From Saururus chinensis (lineage: Eukaryota; Streptophyta; Magnoliopsida; Piperales; Saururaceae): DNA of 64,000 nucleotides. Below, piece by piece: positions 35,890-47,114 of the stretch. Within the stretch, counting starts at the first letter, position 1. Each line of letters begins with the position of its first letter. Under the pieces are notes generated by a model. That model was not told the origin of the DNA. It saw nothing but the letters and a program-made list of their open reading frames with translations, and did not search any database. The DNA lies in contig CP141149.1 of NCBI GenBank assembly GCA_035235625.1, positions 14,077,893 to 14,141,892 on the forward strand, read 5' to 3'. Position numbers and translations under genes: made by a program.

Positions 35890-37297
35890 TCAACTAAATT
35901 TAATTAAATCAATGCTCAATGACCTTAAGCTATCTTGGTCTTCTTGTTTTAAACTTCTTCGTAAAGCCATTGCTCGTATTGAAAAACTTTTATCTTTTCT
36001 ATACAAAGGGATATCTTCTTCTTCACCTTTTCATAATATCTCTTGGAGAAAAGTGTGTAGACCCATTAAGGAGGGAGGGTAGGGTGTTAGAAGTATAAAA
36101 GATTGCAATGTTGCAAGCTCGTCAAACTGTTTTGGCGTCCCTTATATAATAAGGAATCATTGTAAATGAATTCATGGAGTTTATCTCATATCTCAGTCTA
36201 TATGGGTGTCAAACCATGGTAAATTCTAATTTTCTTTAAAATCTATCCTAGACTTTCTTCCTCTCATGATGAAAGCTTGCGTTATCAAAATTGGCAATGG
36301 ATCTAGTATTTATACTTGGCAAGATCCATGGATTAATCATCAACCCCTTGTGCTAAAGCTTGGACATAAAATAATAAATCAGTTAGGAGGATCAATAAAT
36401 GACAAGTTATCTGATTCATTTCAAGGCGGCTCATGGTCTCTTCTATCTCCTTCTACAATTGAGCATCTACAGCATCTCAATTCCTTCTTGTTCACAACCC
36501 TAATCTGACACATGCTCCTAATTCTTATAATTGGATATCTTCTTTAAGTAAATTTTCGTTCAAATCTGCCTGGAACCATTTCAGACTCCATTCTACCACC
36601 ATTGTTTGGAATCAATTGGTTTGGCACAAATTCAGGACAAATAGATATGTGTTTATCACTTGGCTAGCAATGAATAATTGTCATCTTACCCATGAAAATT
36701 TTTATCGTAGAGGGTTTGTTAGTAGGTGCTGTCTATGCGGATCCAATGTTGAATCAATAAGTCACATGTTCTTCTCTTGCCCAAATTCAAAGTCTGTTTG
36801 GCGTATAGTTATATTCAAGTGCAACATCTATAGAATCATCCTTGACTTTGAAGCTGAGATCAAATGGGTGCTTAATTTTATTGACTAGAATCAGCAAGCA
36901 GGTTCTCTTGTTAACATTATATTCTCAATCTATAATTCCTTCAGCTGGTCTGAAAGGAATAAGCGTATTTTTTAAGGCAAAAGATCAACTCAACATTAAT
37001 CACTTGCTAAGGATATTATAAATTTATAATGCAGACAAGATTTGTTTCAGCAGATTTCTCTCGAAAAGCTAAGATTGTTTCTAGCTGTTCTTTTTCAAGT
37101 GAATTATGGCAAGAAGTTCTTATTCTTTTTTTATGTCTTAGTTAATGGCCTGGGTCAGGCTCGAGAGTTGTTCTTGCTTTTGTTTCTGTTTTTTCTGGTT
37201 TTCCTTGTTTTGGCTGAGAGGTGGTCTTCCTGCCTCCACTTTGTTTCCTCTCAGCCTTCCGTGCCTTATAAAGTATTTCAATTATACAAAAAAAAAA
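35890..37297 (+). pseudogene. L1-type LINE, 3' part (RT C-terminus and zf-RVT), decayed
   Basis: Motifs in order: AIARIEKLLSFLYKG and NISWRKVCRPIKEGG (about 35965-36080), the RT C-terminal region of plant LINEs; MKACVIKIGNGSSIYTWQDPWI (36266-36335); FSFKSAWNHF (about 36555); WHKFRTNRYVFITWLAMNNCHLTHENFYRRG and CCLCGSNVESISHMFFSCPNSKSVW (36620-36800), the zf-RVT zinc-binding domain (C-x2-C...H-x4-C). Stops and frame changes interrupt it. It ends in a poly(A) run at 37288-37297. The 5' part is missing. The neighbouring copia LTR abuts it directly, so the copia element probably inserted in or beside the LINE. Confidence 0.85.
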
Positions 37298-37299
37298 TT

Positions 37300-37352
37300 G
37301 CATACTTCTAACTATCAGCTCTTTTGGAATATGATTATATCAACAATTTTCA
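37300..37352. repeat. Direct repeat flanking the 12-kb composite, right copy
   Basis: CTCTTTTGGAATATGATTAT followed by ATCAACAATTTTCA (37319-37352) matches 25158-25192. It follows the LINE poly(A) tail after a short partly matching stretch. Confidence 0.78.
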
Positions 37353-37590
37353 TTTAACTATCATCTCATAGCTACAAATCAAAAGGTCAGATGATAATGG
37401 TGGTAAATTTGGCAATGAATATTCATTTCATTAATCTCTCAAAAGGTTACATTAGAAAGGGCATTAAGTTTACATATGCTCTTGCATGAGGATTTATTAT
37501 CATCATGGTTACAACAAGTAACGAACATATACAATACACTCCCTTGCCTTCTTTGAGCTTAATATAAAGCTTTTACTTAGCAAACAAGTA

Positions 37591-37693
37591 CTCCATCAGC
37601 CCCACATTAATAGCTCTATTTCGTTTTTTTAAATAAATTAAAATTAATTCATTTTTAAAAAACTAAATAGAACTATTAATATGACACAAAGAG
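37591..37693. mobile_element. Stowaway-like MITE (103 bp)
   Basis: Left CTCCATCAGCCCCACATTAA and right, reverse complemented, CTCTTTGTGTCATATTAATA are inverted relatives, each bordered by TA (37589-37590, 37694-37695). The middle AAATTAATTCATTTTTAAAA is self-complementary. Confidence 0.78.
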
Positions 37694-38691
37694 TATTACT
37701 TTTTAGTTTGACATTTGACCCTTAGTGCTTAATCATGTAAAATTGATTAAATGGCATCTACAAAAATCTATTGATTCTTAGAAAATGTTGTATGTACTAT
37801 CCTTAATACTAATTACCTTCTGTAGTGGCAAACAAAATCACAGGTGGGAAATGACTAACCAGGCTATATCTCTTTTGAGTAATGGATAGCTGGTCAAGGG
37901 TAATCCAAGAAGCTCAGTTCTGGTCTAGCTTTTGAGTAGAGATAGTAAAGTGTTGGTCCTGCCCTGACATGGGCCCATTGGGTGCAGACCCCTTCAAATA
38001 TGAGACTTGGCACAGCCCATGGGCCAGATATGTTGGCCAGCGGGCCTGCCTAAACATTAAAAAATATTAAAAAACATAGGAACAGAAGCCCATAATGCCT
38101 TTTGGGTCACAGAAGGCTTTTATGGGTCGTACCCATAGGCCCGCAAGGCTTTATAGGTCATATGCCCGTCAGGTCTTATGGCCTCGGGTCACATATGGGC
38201 TCGGGTCTTATTGAGGCCAGGCCAGCCCGGCCCTTCAACATCTTCTCTTTTGAGACATTTTAAAGTCAAACTCGGGCTGCATGACTTAAGCTCCAGCCCG
38301 CAATTTTCATCCTTTTGAGATTTTCTGCTCCAGCCAATGTGATGGAAACGTGAACAGAGTTAAGCTAAACGTTGACATCATTTCTATTATGTTTTATTTT
38401 TTCAGGTAAGCTTCGCTCACCTTAATTGTAATATATTTATTTTTACACCTTGAGTTGGAAAAAAATTCTTCATCTCTGTGCTTTTTAGGATTTGTTGTAG
38501 GTTTTCATGTGCGAAAAAAATAAAGGAAAATAATTTCTCAAGATTACATAAAGAATTATAACACTTTGTTTACCATCTTAAACATATAGGACCTTTTTGC
38601 ATAAAAAATCTATTTTTTTCTAAATTAATCAACTATATATATTTTGGATTTTTCTATATTTAAACTTAATGTATGTGACTGTACATATTTG
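37694..38691. other. Intergenic, no gene seen
   Basis: A GGCCC-rich repeat patch at 37970-38250, including GGGCCCATTGGG, GCCAGGCCAGCCCGGCCC and nearby inverted words, resembles 5410-5550. The remainder is AT-rich. Confidence 0.5.
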
Positions 38692-39257
38692 CAGAGCCAG
38701 CTTTGTACCATTAGAGGTTTAAGGCGAAATGTTCAAGTGGAATATTTTTTCTTTTATAGTAAAATATATATAATTAATTACTTATTAATATAGAGCTAAC
38801 AAGTTTATTTAAAATAAATTTAAGTTTAAAATTACTTATTTAAATTTCACTAATAAAATAAAAAAGAGAAGAAATAAAGAACGAATTGAGATATAAATGT
38901 CTGGTGCACCAAATATAGACGTTAGAGAGATTTTAGGTTCAACATCTAACACTAGGTATATATTTCTTTATTTGGGTAAGTGGCCTAAATATTTTTAAAT
39001 TCTAATCATAGTTGGAGATAATTAATTTAATGGAAATATGAATCAAGAATAGTAAGGTGAAACCTTTACATAAATGAGGAATAGTAAGGTGAGGCCTTTT
39101 TTTGTACTTACAAAGTGAGGCCTTAAATATAGAAAATCTATAATATAAAAATAAATGGAGGGCCTAATACTTTATATTCATTTCTATATAACTAGGTTTT
39201 TTTTTGTGGTGGGCATTAGGTAGTTGCCTAAGCTGCCTAGGCATTGAGCCGGCCCTG
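38692..39257. mobile_element. Non-autonomous hAT-type element
   Basis: Left end CAGAGCCAGCTTTG; right end, reverse complemented, CAGGGCCGGCTCAATG. CAGGGCCGGC is a known hAT-type terminal inverted repeat in plants. Flanks CATATTTG and CATATGCA are only partly alike. No transposase is present. Confidence 0.65.
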
Positions 39258-39538
39258 CATATGCATATTTGCATATGTCCTTATACAAACACACATATGT
39301 ATGTACATATTTTTTTTATTTTTTTAATATATTTTAATATATTTACATAAAATAAAATAAGATATGTGCATATACATAAGTCAAATAATTTTCTATATAT
39401 TAGATAACTTTCATTAATTAGGTGGAGAGTGTATAACTCTCCATTGTATATGCATACGATAAAGCCCGCATAGGAAAACCACATCATCAATGCAAGTGAC
39501 ATGGGCTTCATGAGCTACGTTTCCAATTTGCGTACGTC

Positions 39539-39643
39539 TATATGCACCCCAATAATCCCTTCACTACCCTACTTAACTTAAATATTCATAAAAGGGGTTT
39601 ATGAGGATATTGGGCTACTGAGGAGATTATTGGGGTGCATATA
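39539..39643. mobile_element. 105-bp element with perfect 19-bp inverted ends
   Basis: TATATGCACCCCAATAATC (39539-39557) and its exact reverse complement GATTATTGGGGTGCATATA (39625-39643). Confidence 0.85.
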
Positions 39644-40468
39644 AACATGTTCAAGTACGATGGAGAGGTACGGGATGGGTAGTGGGGCCCTAAATAATAT
39701 CTAGGATTATGAGAGATGAGTTGGGTAGGGCCCAACTACCAACTATGCATTATTTACTAGAGGTTTCCTTCTTCAACACAACACTAGCATTAGAGAAGAA
39801 TACACCATCAACAATTGGTAGTTGACAATTGATAGTTGATATATGATGGTTGACATATTCAAACCCACTTAGTTTATCATATTTCTCTCTTGGGTTATGG
39901 TTAAGTGCATATACTAAGGAAAATATAGTTACACTAAATATTCTATCATTTTCCATTTTACTAAAGTAAATCTACCAACTGCCAATTATAAAAGGTACAA
40001 GCCGCCATTAATATTAAGTCTTATTCCTTGGGAGTAAAAATAAAACCTATTGTTGATTTTAAGGTTTTGAAGATGTTTATGGGTTCATTTATTAAGTTTG
40101 AATCTTGTAAAGAACGAAAATCAAAATTTTATTTGTCTCTCATTTTAAAAATACAATTAATGTAGGCGTAACATGTGTAATTTTAAAAATAACAGTTAGG
40201 CTAGAGTGGACATTGTATATTTTAAAGAAGCTTAAGATATTTATAGCTTGACAAGTTATAAAATTTGGTTGTGAAGGATCCCACGTGAAGGTCAAATGTT
40301 TATGATATAATGTCCTCTAGGGTCAATTGGTAGGACCCTATTTAAAAGTCATAAAATTTTTATTACAATTTTTAAAAAAAATAATATAAAATAAAAAATA
40401 TTCAAAGCTAGCGGGTCAGCCTGAGCCCGCTTAAGGTCTTTGAAGATGGCCTATGTTGGGGTCCAACT
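39644..40468. other. Intergenic, no gene seen
   Basis: AT-rich, with short frames only and no repeat ends that I can identify. Confidence 0.55.
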
Positions 40469-42926
40469 GTAATATCCCAAATTTTTCTAGGTTTCAAAAA
40501 TTAAAAACGTTGAAAATAAGGTGTTGACCCATGGACATTCTTAGTAGAATAACTTCCTTCCTAGATAAAATTTGTGGCTCAACCTATGGTTAGAAATTAG
40601 ACATATGAGCTTCGAAACGCCATAATGAACGCGTAAATCGGAGTCTAGATGAGGAAGATACGACTGTTCAAAGTTGAACATATCGTATAGGACATGTGTA
40701 CCCGATTTAAACATATGTAACTGGGCTGTTTAAGTCATTTTGCGGGCCCAGTTATTTAAAGTTCCGAAATTAATTTTTAGAGGCCTAAGTAAGTTGCCTA
40801 AGTTAAGAGGATTGACCCAACTTTTAAGGGGATTAGGAACCCTAATCCCCATGCTTATAAAAGGGATGCTTAGGGCATAATTTAGGGGTCTTTGCCCAAT
40901 GGGAGGGAAAAAGGTAGTGAACGATGAGGCTCCAACGACGATGGATTGATAACAAACGGTGATTACGGTAAGACCGTTGTTGTTGTCTTCGAGTGAAGAT
41001 TAATGATGATTTTATTAAATAAATTTGGATGTAATTGGAAATCTGCAATTCTATTTTTTTGTAATTTATCTGAGCAGTAACTGGTGTTTTCTAATTTCGT
41101 TAAAGTGTAGTTTTTTGTAGTTTGTGTTTGATCATGTCGGCGGTTGGCAGCTAACCGGTCAGCGCACAAGTCCTTGCACACTAGACTCCCTTAGCGGAGG
41201 GGCAGGATTCAGCACGTGCCCACCGCTGGGTGGCCACCGTGCCAGTGCGCATATAAAAAATCAAGGGGCGTAGGCTACGCCGGCCTTGGTGGTCCAGCCA
41301 TGGTCAAGCTAGCCCTGGCCGCAGAGGCGCCTCCACTGCACCGTATCACAAAAAAAAACAAAAAACAAAAAGGGTCATTTTGGCCATTGAACGGCGGCGG
41401 GACCGACCCTGTCGGTTTCGCCTTGCTCCGGCGGTCCGAAGGCACTGAGCCGCCCACCCCTCTGTCGCGGTAGGGGGGCACCGCCAAAGACCAAATGGCC
41501 TCTGGCCGGTCGTGGGGAAGACGACCTGTGAGCGGGTCGTCTACTCCCTAGATCGCCCGACCCGGTTAGGTCTGGCTCATAAAAAAAACATAATATACTG
41601 ACTGAACCGAATCCAGTTTAGTAGGTTAAAATAGTAAAAAAAATTTAGAAAAAATTACAAATAACCATAGGAGTATGTAGAGTACCTGGACTAAGTTTTA
41701 GATTGGATAAAAATATCAAATCCTTTGAAATGACTAAATTACCCCTATGAGCTTAAGAGTAAAATAATGATTAATGAATAGACTTAGGGGCTCCGGCTTA
41801 GGGGCCTTGAGTGGATTTAAAAATTGAGAAAATTTTTAGTGATAGCTTAATGTGTATTCTAAATTTAGACCAAGTCATAAGCTAGTAAAAAATCCTAGTA
41901 AGTAAATAATTGACTATTTTACCCCTAAGATTAAGGTAAAATAAATAATTGAACCGGGGTTGGTTCAAGGGGTTTATGACCCCCTTAAATGGCAAGAAAA
42001 TTATTTTAGGTTCATAACGTCAAGGTGTACCCCTGAGATTAGTTTTGGACTCATTAGCATTTAGGGAAGCCCTGAACAAAAAGAAAAAAATACCTTTATG
42101 TGTGAACCAACTTGCATCACGTGGATGAAATTAACGGGCCAATGCGATACTGAAACCTTTTGAGAGATTAAAACTTAATCGAAAGTAGAGAGGACCATAT
42201 CCAATGTTGGATAATTACTTTAATACCCTTGGTGCATTATGATCAATTTTTATAGAGATTTAATAAGTTAACCAAGGAGGGTTAGGGCACGAGAGCTCAA
42301 ACAATCTAATATCATTATTGAATTCGGTTATTAATATTATGATCTACTTGAACCTGTGTGGTTCTAATTGTTTATGTTATTCATTATTTCGATATTTACT
42401 ATTGATGTTGTGATAATAACTTATCACTAGATTATGAATATTAAAAGATTAATTGATGGGGTGGATAGCTTTGGATTGGGTGAGAATACCTAATCAAGAT
42501 AAAGACTAAAATACCTCTGAGGTGTCTGGGACTAGTTCATATAGTGAACAAAGTCTTTGACCTGATGATTTGCCTTGGTTGATGAACTGATGACAGTTTC
42601 GAGTTTCAACCTTAGTCTAGAAGTGACTAATTTGGTTTGGGATAGTCATTTGAGATCCTGGCTTAATGATGAGCAAATTAGGGTTTAAAATGGTTTCCTA
42701 AGTTTTAGCTCTATTGAGAAGCTGGTGATTTGACCGTGTAGTTGCAACTCTTCTTTGGAGGGAGCTCTGCATGAGCTAAGCTCACTTTCAATTTATTGAG
42801 GATCATTTAGTGTACACACATTTGGATAAGCTAACATCTTGCTTGGTTAGCTTTTCCCACCACTTCTCTTCAGGTGCAGTTGTGGGTCATGCCCTTCTAC
42901 TCTGGTGAGGTCCTTTATGGGTTAAG
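40469..42926 (+). mobile_element. Long Ty3/gypsy-like LTR, 3' end truncated
   Basis: Starts TGTAATATCCCAAATTTTTC, a common plant LTR opening. It has a TATA box TTATAAAAGG at about 40855 and a GC-rich section at 41140-41580, then AT-rich sequence. Near 42870 CTTCAGGTGCAG resembles TTTTGCAGGTTGCG at about 34274 in the 4.8-kb LTR. In that LTR some 480 bases follow this point; here they are missing and transposase-like coding begins. No gag/pol lies beside it and no target repeat was found. Confidence 0.65.
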
Positions 42927-44956
42927 ATGGGTGATGGTACTTCCTGGTGGATTCCCGGGGCCTGGTGGATTTTAGGGTTTTTGTCATGGATTAGGGGCAC
43001 CTATGTCCATAATAAAGATGTTGATGTAAATGAAGCCAATGAAGGTGAAGATAATATTGGGGAAGCAAGTGAAGAAGAGTATGACATGAATGAAGGTGTC
43101 AAAGGTGAAGAAAAAGGTCAACCGATGGTTGACGGCGAGGGGGATGATGTTGTAGACAATGCAATTGCTGCAAATGATATAAATATGGATGATGAAGAGC
43201 CGTCATACTATGATGAGGAGGAGCTACTCTATGCACATATCACAGATGAGGAGATAGATGCAACAGTTAATTATGTCATGGATATGGACCAACAAAACGA
43301 GTAAGAGTTATATGTTGGGCGCATCTTTGAGAATAAAGAGGCATTTGTCACAACATTGAGGGAGTTTTCAATTAAGAATCATGTCCAATACAAGGTTCTA
43401 TGCACAAATATGTCAAGAGTATACTGTGAAGTCATTGATAGTACTTGCCCTTGGAGAGTTCATGGATCAATAAAGAAGGGTATATGGTACTTTAAATTGA
43501 AGACATATGGAGGTCACCGCACATGTCAGAATGTCTAGCTTAGCATTGATCATAGGCAGTGTAGTGCATCATTTGTTTCGAAGGTCATAATGTCCGACAT
43601 CCAAGCTGAATTAACTCTCACACCAGGTGATATTATTCAAAGAATGAAGGAGAGGTTTTATGCTGATATTTCTTATAAGAAAGCATGAGCGGCAAGGAAT
43701 ATGACCATAAAGGCCATTTATGGGGATTGGGTTGAATCATACAAATTGTTGTCAATGCACCTCAGGGTAGTGCAAGATGCGAATCTTGGCACCTACTACA
43801 ACTTTGAGTATGATGAAGTAACTGATGAAGACAGTGGCATGTATAGGAGATTTAAGCGGATGTTTTGGGCATTTGGGCCGTCTATAGTGGGGTTTCGACA
43901 TTGCATACCAGTGATTGGTGTCGATGCTACTCACTTGTATGGCCGGTATCCCGGAGCTCTTATGAAAATTGAAAATGGTTCTTAAGTCAACTAAGGAATA
44001 ATGTACTTATGGGTATGACGAATGTTATAGTTATTTCAAATCAACATAAGGGGCTTCAGGCCAGAGATTCTTCCTGAGCCATACTTCTACTATCGTTACT
44101 GCAACCGTCACATAAAGGTAAATTTTAAGGAATTTAAAAATGATACACTAACAGACTTGATTGGGGCAACAACTTGTGCACTGATAGTAGAACACTTTAA
44201 TGCTAAAATGGATTTGATTGGTCAGGAGAGTCCTAAGGCAAAACAACTCCTCTTAGGAGAATGATTGCATCCTGAACAGTGGTCTCTTGCCCATGATGGT
44301 TTTAGAAGATTTGGCATGACAACTGCAAATATGGCTGAAAGTTGAAATAACGTCTTGAAGGGGGCACAAGGATTACCCATGCAGGCTTTAATGCCAACTA
44401 CTTTTTATCAGGTGGTAAAATTCTTCGTAAAATGATCTTGTGCTTCGGATGTCATGGCCACTCGGTATACTCCCAGAGTGGAAGGGATAATTAGAGAACA
44501 AACAAGAAAAATTAGGGAGTATATAATTAACAGGATCAACCGCAATGAGTATGAAGTGATGTAAATGTGTAGCCGGAAGGTTGTGGTGAATGCGGCAATT
44601 CATACTTGTACATGCAATCTCCCTCAAGTCTATTTGTATCCTTGCTCGCACCTTATTGTCGTGTGGGGAAAGCGGCTCTATACAATTAGGACTTTATTAC
44701 ACATCGACCGCTTATAGAAACGTGTACTCTGCACAATTCTATTCTCCTAGTAGTCAGGAGTTTTGGGAGAGAGATATACCATATGTGTTATTACCTCCAA
44801 GAGCAACAAAACAACCTGGTCACACATGATCTGTTCGCATTAGGAATACAATTGATTGTGTGACCATTGAGAGAGATGGTAGAGTGGGTATAAATGTGAG
44901 AGGTGCAAACAATCTGAGCATAATAGTAAAAGATGTAGAAACCCTCATGTTGATTG
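42927..44956 (+). pseudogene. Mutator-like (MULE/MuDR) transposase, inactive
   Basis: Order of parts: an acidic N-terminus (about 43000-43290); the MuDR-type DNA-binding region ELYVGRIFENKEAFVTTLREF...VLCTNMSRVYCEVIDSTCPWRVHGS (43305-43470); FKRMFWAFGPSIVGFRHCIPVIGVDATHLYGRYPGALM (43850-43970), the MULE catalytic core with the first Asp; then QLRNNVLMGMTNVIVISNQHKGL (about 43985-44055), HPEQWSLAHDGFRRFGMTTANMAES, a SWIM finger CTCNLPQVYLYPCSH (about 44610-44650), and a zinc knuckle CERCKQSEHNSKRC (about 44905-44945). In-frame stops occur near 43302, 43537 and 43689. About 30 codons are missing after GALM, and the Asp of ISDxHKG is Asn. The enzyme would move Mutator elements. Confidence 0.9.
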
Positions 44957-45040
44957 GTAAACACACAATTAGATTGTGGCTTTATTTACTCTATATTTTC
45001 GATATGACTATATGTTCCTGATATTCTTAATTCTCCGCAG
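44957..45040 (+). other. Intron joining MULE transposase and plant mobile domain
   Basis: GT at 44957 (TTGATTG|GTAAAC) and AG at 45040 (TTCTCCGCAG|ATTATATGG). It separates the zinc-knuckle tail NPHVD from the PMD opening LYGAFYGPGSIDE. Inferred from sequence only. Confidence 0.6.
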
Positions 45041-46654
45041 ATTATATGGAGCCTTTTACGGTCCAGGCTCCATTGATGAGACAGTACTTGTGCAGCAGGA
45101 GTCACATAGGTTGATTTCTATTTGGCCAGGAGAGGTATTCTAATTGTTCATAAAATTTATTCTTTTTTTTAGACTATATATTACGTTGGGTTATAATATT
45201 TAAATTTATTATAGGACCTCGAGTACCTTGAGTGCATCGAACATTTTCGATATCTCTGACATGGCCCGTAGATGACCATTTTTTACCGTATATTGAGCAA
45301 GCAGATTTGGACATTTCATTCATATATAGTACATTTGTTTTGATAGGCCTTTATTGACAGCTCTTGTCGAGAGATAGAGGAGGGAGACACAAACATTTCA
45401 CCTACATTATGGGGAGATATCCAATCACTCTCATGAATGTGGTAGTTCCTTTAGGACTTCGCATCAATGGAGAAGTTGTGACAGGAGGAGGAATTTTGGA
45501 TTTATTAGTCAGACTCCTTGGTAGAGCTCCTCTTCCTATAGTGTTGCATGGTAGCCAAGTGAGCATTGGATGACTCTTAGGTAAGTTTTATGCACTCCCA
45601 ATAGATGCCAAAGAGATAATGATCGAGCAACATGCACAGACATATTTATTATATTTACTTGGGGCTACGATATTTACAAATAACACGAGTAGCCATGTTC
45701 ATGTTGCGTATCTCTCCCTCCTTGCGGATTTCGATATGGTGGGCTTGGACAAAGATAATCGGAGCAATTCCTATGAAATAGGGGAAGATTGCTCTTGAGT
45801 GAAAATATATAAGGCCATGTCCTCAAGGATTGCATGTTGTCTGGCCCTTCTTCAGGTAAATGAATTTGTTGAAGCTAATATTTTTTTGTACACATAATTA
45901 CTTTGCATTTGTTAATAACTTGAGCTCACATTTTGTGACATAGCTATGGTCATGGGAGCATTTATACATTGGCCGACCAAGTATTGAGATGAGTCACATA
46001 GTCGAGGGTGCTCCATTAGGAGCTAGGTAGGGTATTTTTAATTTTTACTCTTAATTTGTTAGCATAGTTTTATTTGGATATGCTGAACTTATGTTTTGAA
46101 TTTGATTTAAGGTAGAATATTTAGAGGAGAAAACCTGAAAATCCACAAGGAGTCATCCATTTGTATTGAGGAGAGTTAGACCACCATCGGCCTTATCAAG
46201 TAAATTAATTTCATCATCAAATTTCATACAAAGATTATAATATATGTAAAGTCATTAAAGTTTAATTATCTTTATAAAATGTGTAGGTTATTTGGCAATC
46301 ATACTCACTAGAGGTTTTGGCTAAGTTACCTTATCTTTATACTGAGGGTCAAGATGTGTGGCTCTTGCGAATGCCACTTATCTGTTTTGAAATTGTCAAG
46401 ATGTACATGTCGGATTGTATGATGCTCTAGTTTAACTTAGAGCAAGAGGTCCCTCCTCGTATTGTAGAGTTTGTCCATCGCATCACTCTAGAAGGCCGCC
46501 ATATTACCGACTAGGCTCTACATCATGCAACATATATCGCTCGATGGGATAATAGGAGAGCTATTATTATCCAAGGGGAGATAACTACAACATCGCGAGA
46601 TGTTTATAGCCCGTATATATTTTATAAACATTTATATCTAATGCTTACACAAGG
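45041..46654 (+). pseudogene. Plant mobile domain (PMD, aminotransferase-like) gene, decayed
   Basis: Segments in order: LYGAFYGPGSIDETVLVQQESHRLISIWPGE; the HTFH-like region then GRYPITLMNVVVPLGLRINGEVVTGGG and LLVRLLGRAPLP (45400-45540); LIDAKEI...HAQTYLLYLLGATIFTNNTSSHVHVAYLSLLADFD; LWSWEHLYIGRPSI (about 45945-45990); VIWQSYSLEVLAKLP...GQDVWLLRMPLICFEIV (46290-46400); VPPRIVEFVHRITLEGRHITD and ARWDNRRAIII. This is the PMD fold of MAIN/MAIL1-type and transposon-borne proteins. Conserved parts are split by probable introns (45135-45214, about 45855-45944, about 46030-46111, about 46201-46288). Stops and frame changes indicate a pseudogene. Confidence 0.85.
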
Positions 46655-47114
46655 GTAAATTTTAAGTTTTTTTCATTATATTTCATCCTTTAAAAATAAA
46701 ATCTTAATTTTCATTCTTAAAGCCGTGTGTGTAGGATTTCGTCTTTATAAAGGATGAAATAAAATCCACCTAAAGCACGGGTGTAGGTTTGAGGATTTCG
46801 TCATTTAAAAAAATAAAATTAATTTAAAAATAATTTCATCCTTCCAACCAATAAAATTGATTTTTTTTTTAAATAAGAGCCACGCTGCCTACGTGAAAAA
46901 AATAATATATTTCTCAAAATACATAATTTTAATAAATAATTTTTTAAAATATTATTTAAATAATTTTCCCGTTCTCCCCGGGAGCCCGTTGGGTTGGAGT
47001 GGTGTTAGGATACGTGGGGGCTGATATGAAGTATGAACTCTTCGTTCGCCCTGACAAAGTCGCCGACCGCCGCACGTATCCTCCCGCATTTTGGCTGAGC
47101 CGCAGCTCGCCACC
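46655..47114 (+). promoter_or_regulatory. 5' flank of the PheRS beta gene: putative promoter and 5' UTR
   Basis: 46680-46850 holds inverted ATTTCATCC/GGATGAAAT words, perhaps a MITE remnant. From about 46970 the sequence turns GC-rich up to the start codon, as expected of a housekeeping 5' UTR. An upstream ATG at 46999 opens a frame that overlaps the start codon out of frame. Whether it is transcribed is unknown, and no TATA box is convincing. Confidence 0.4.
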
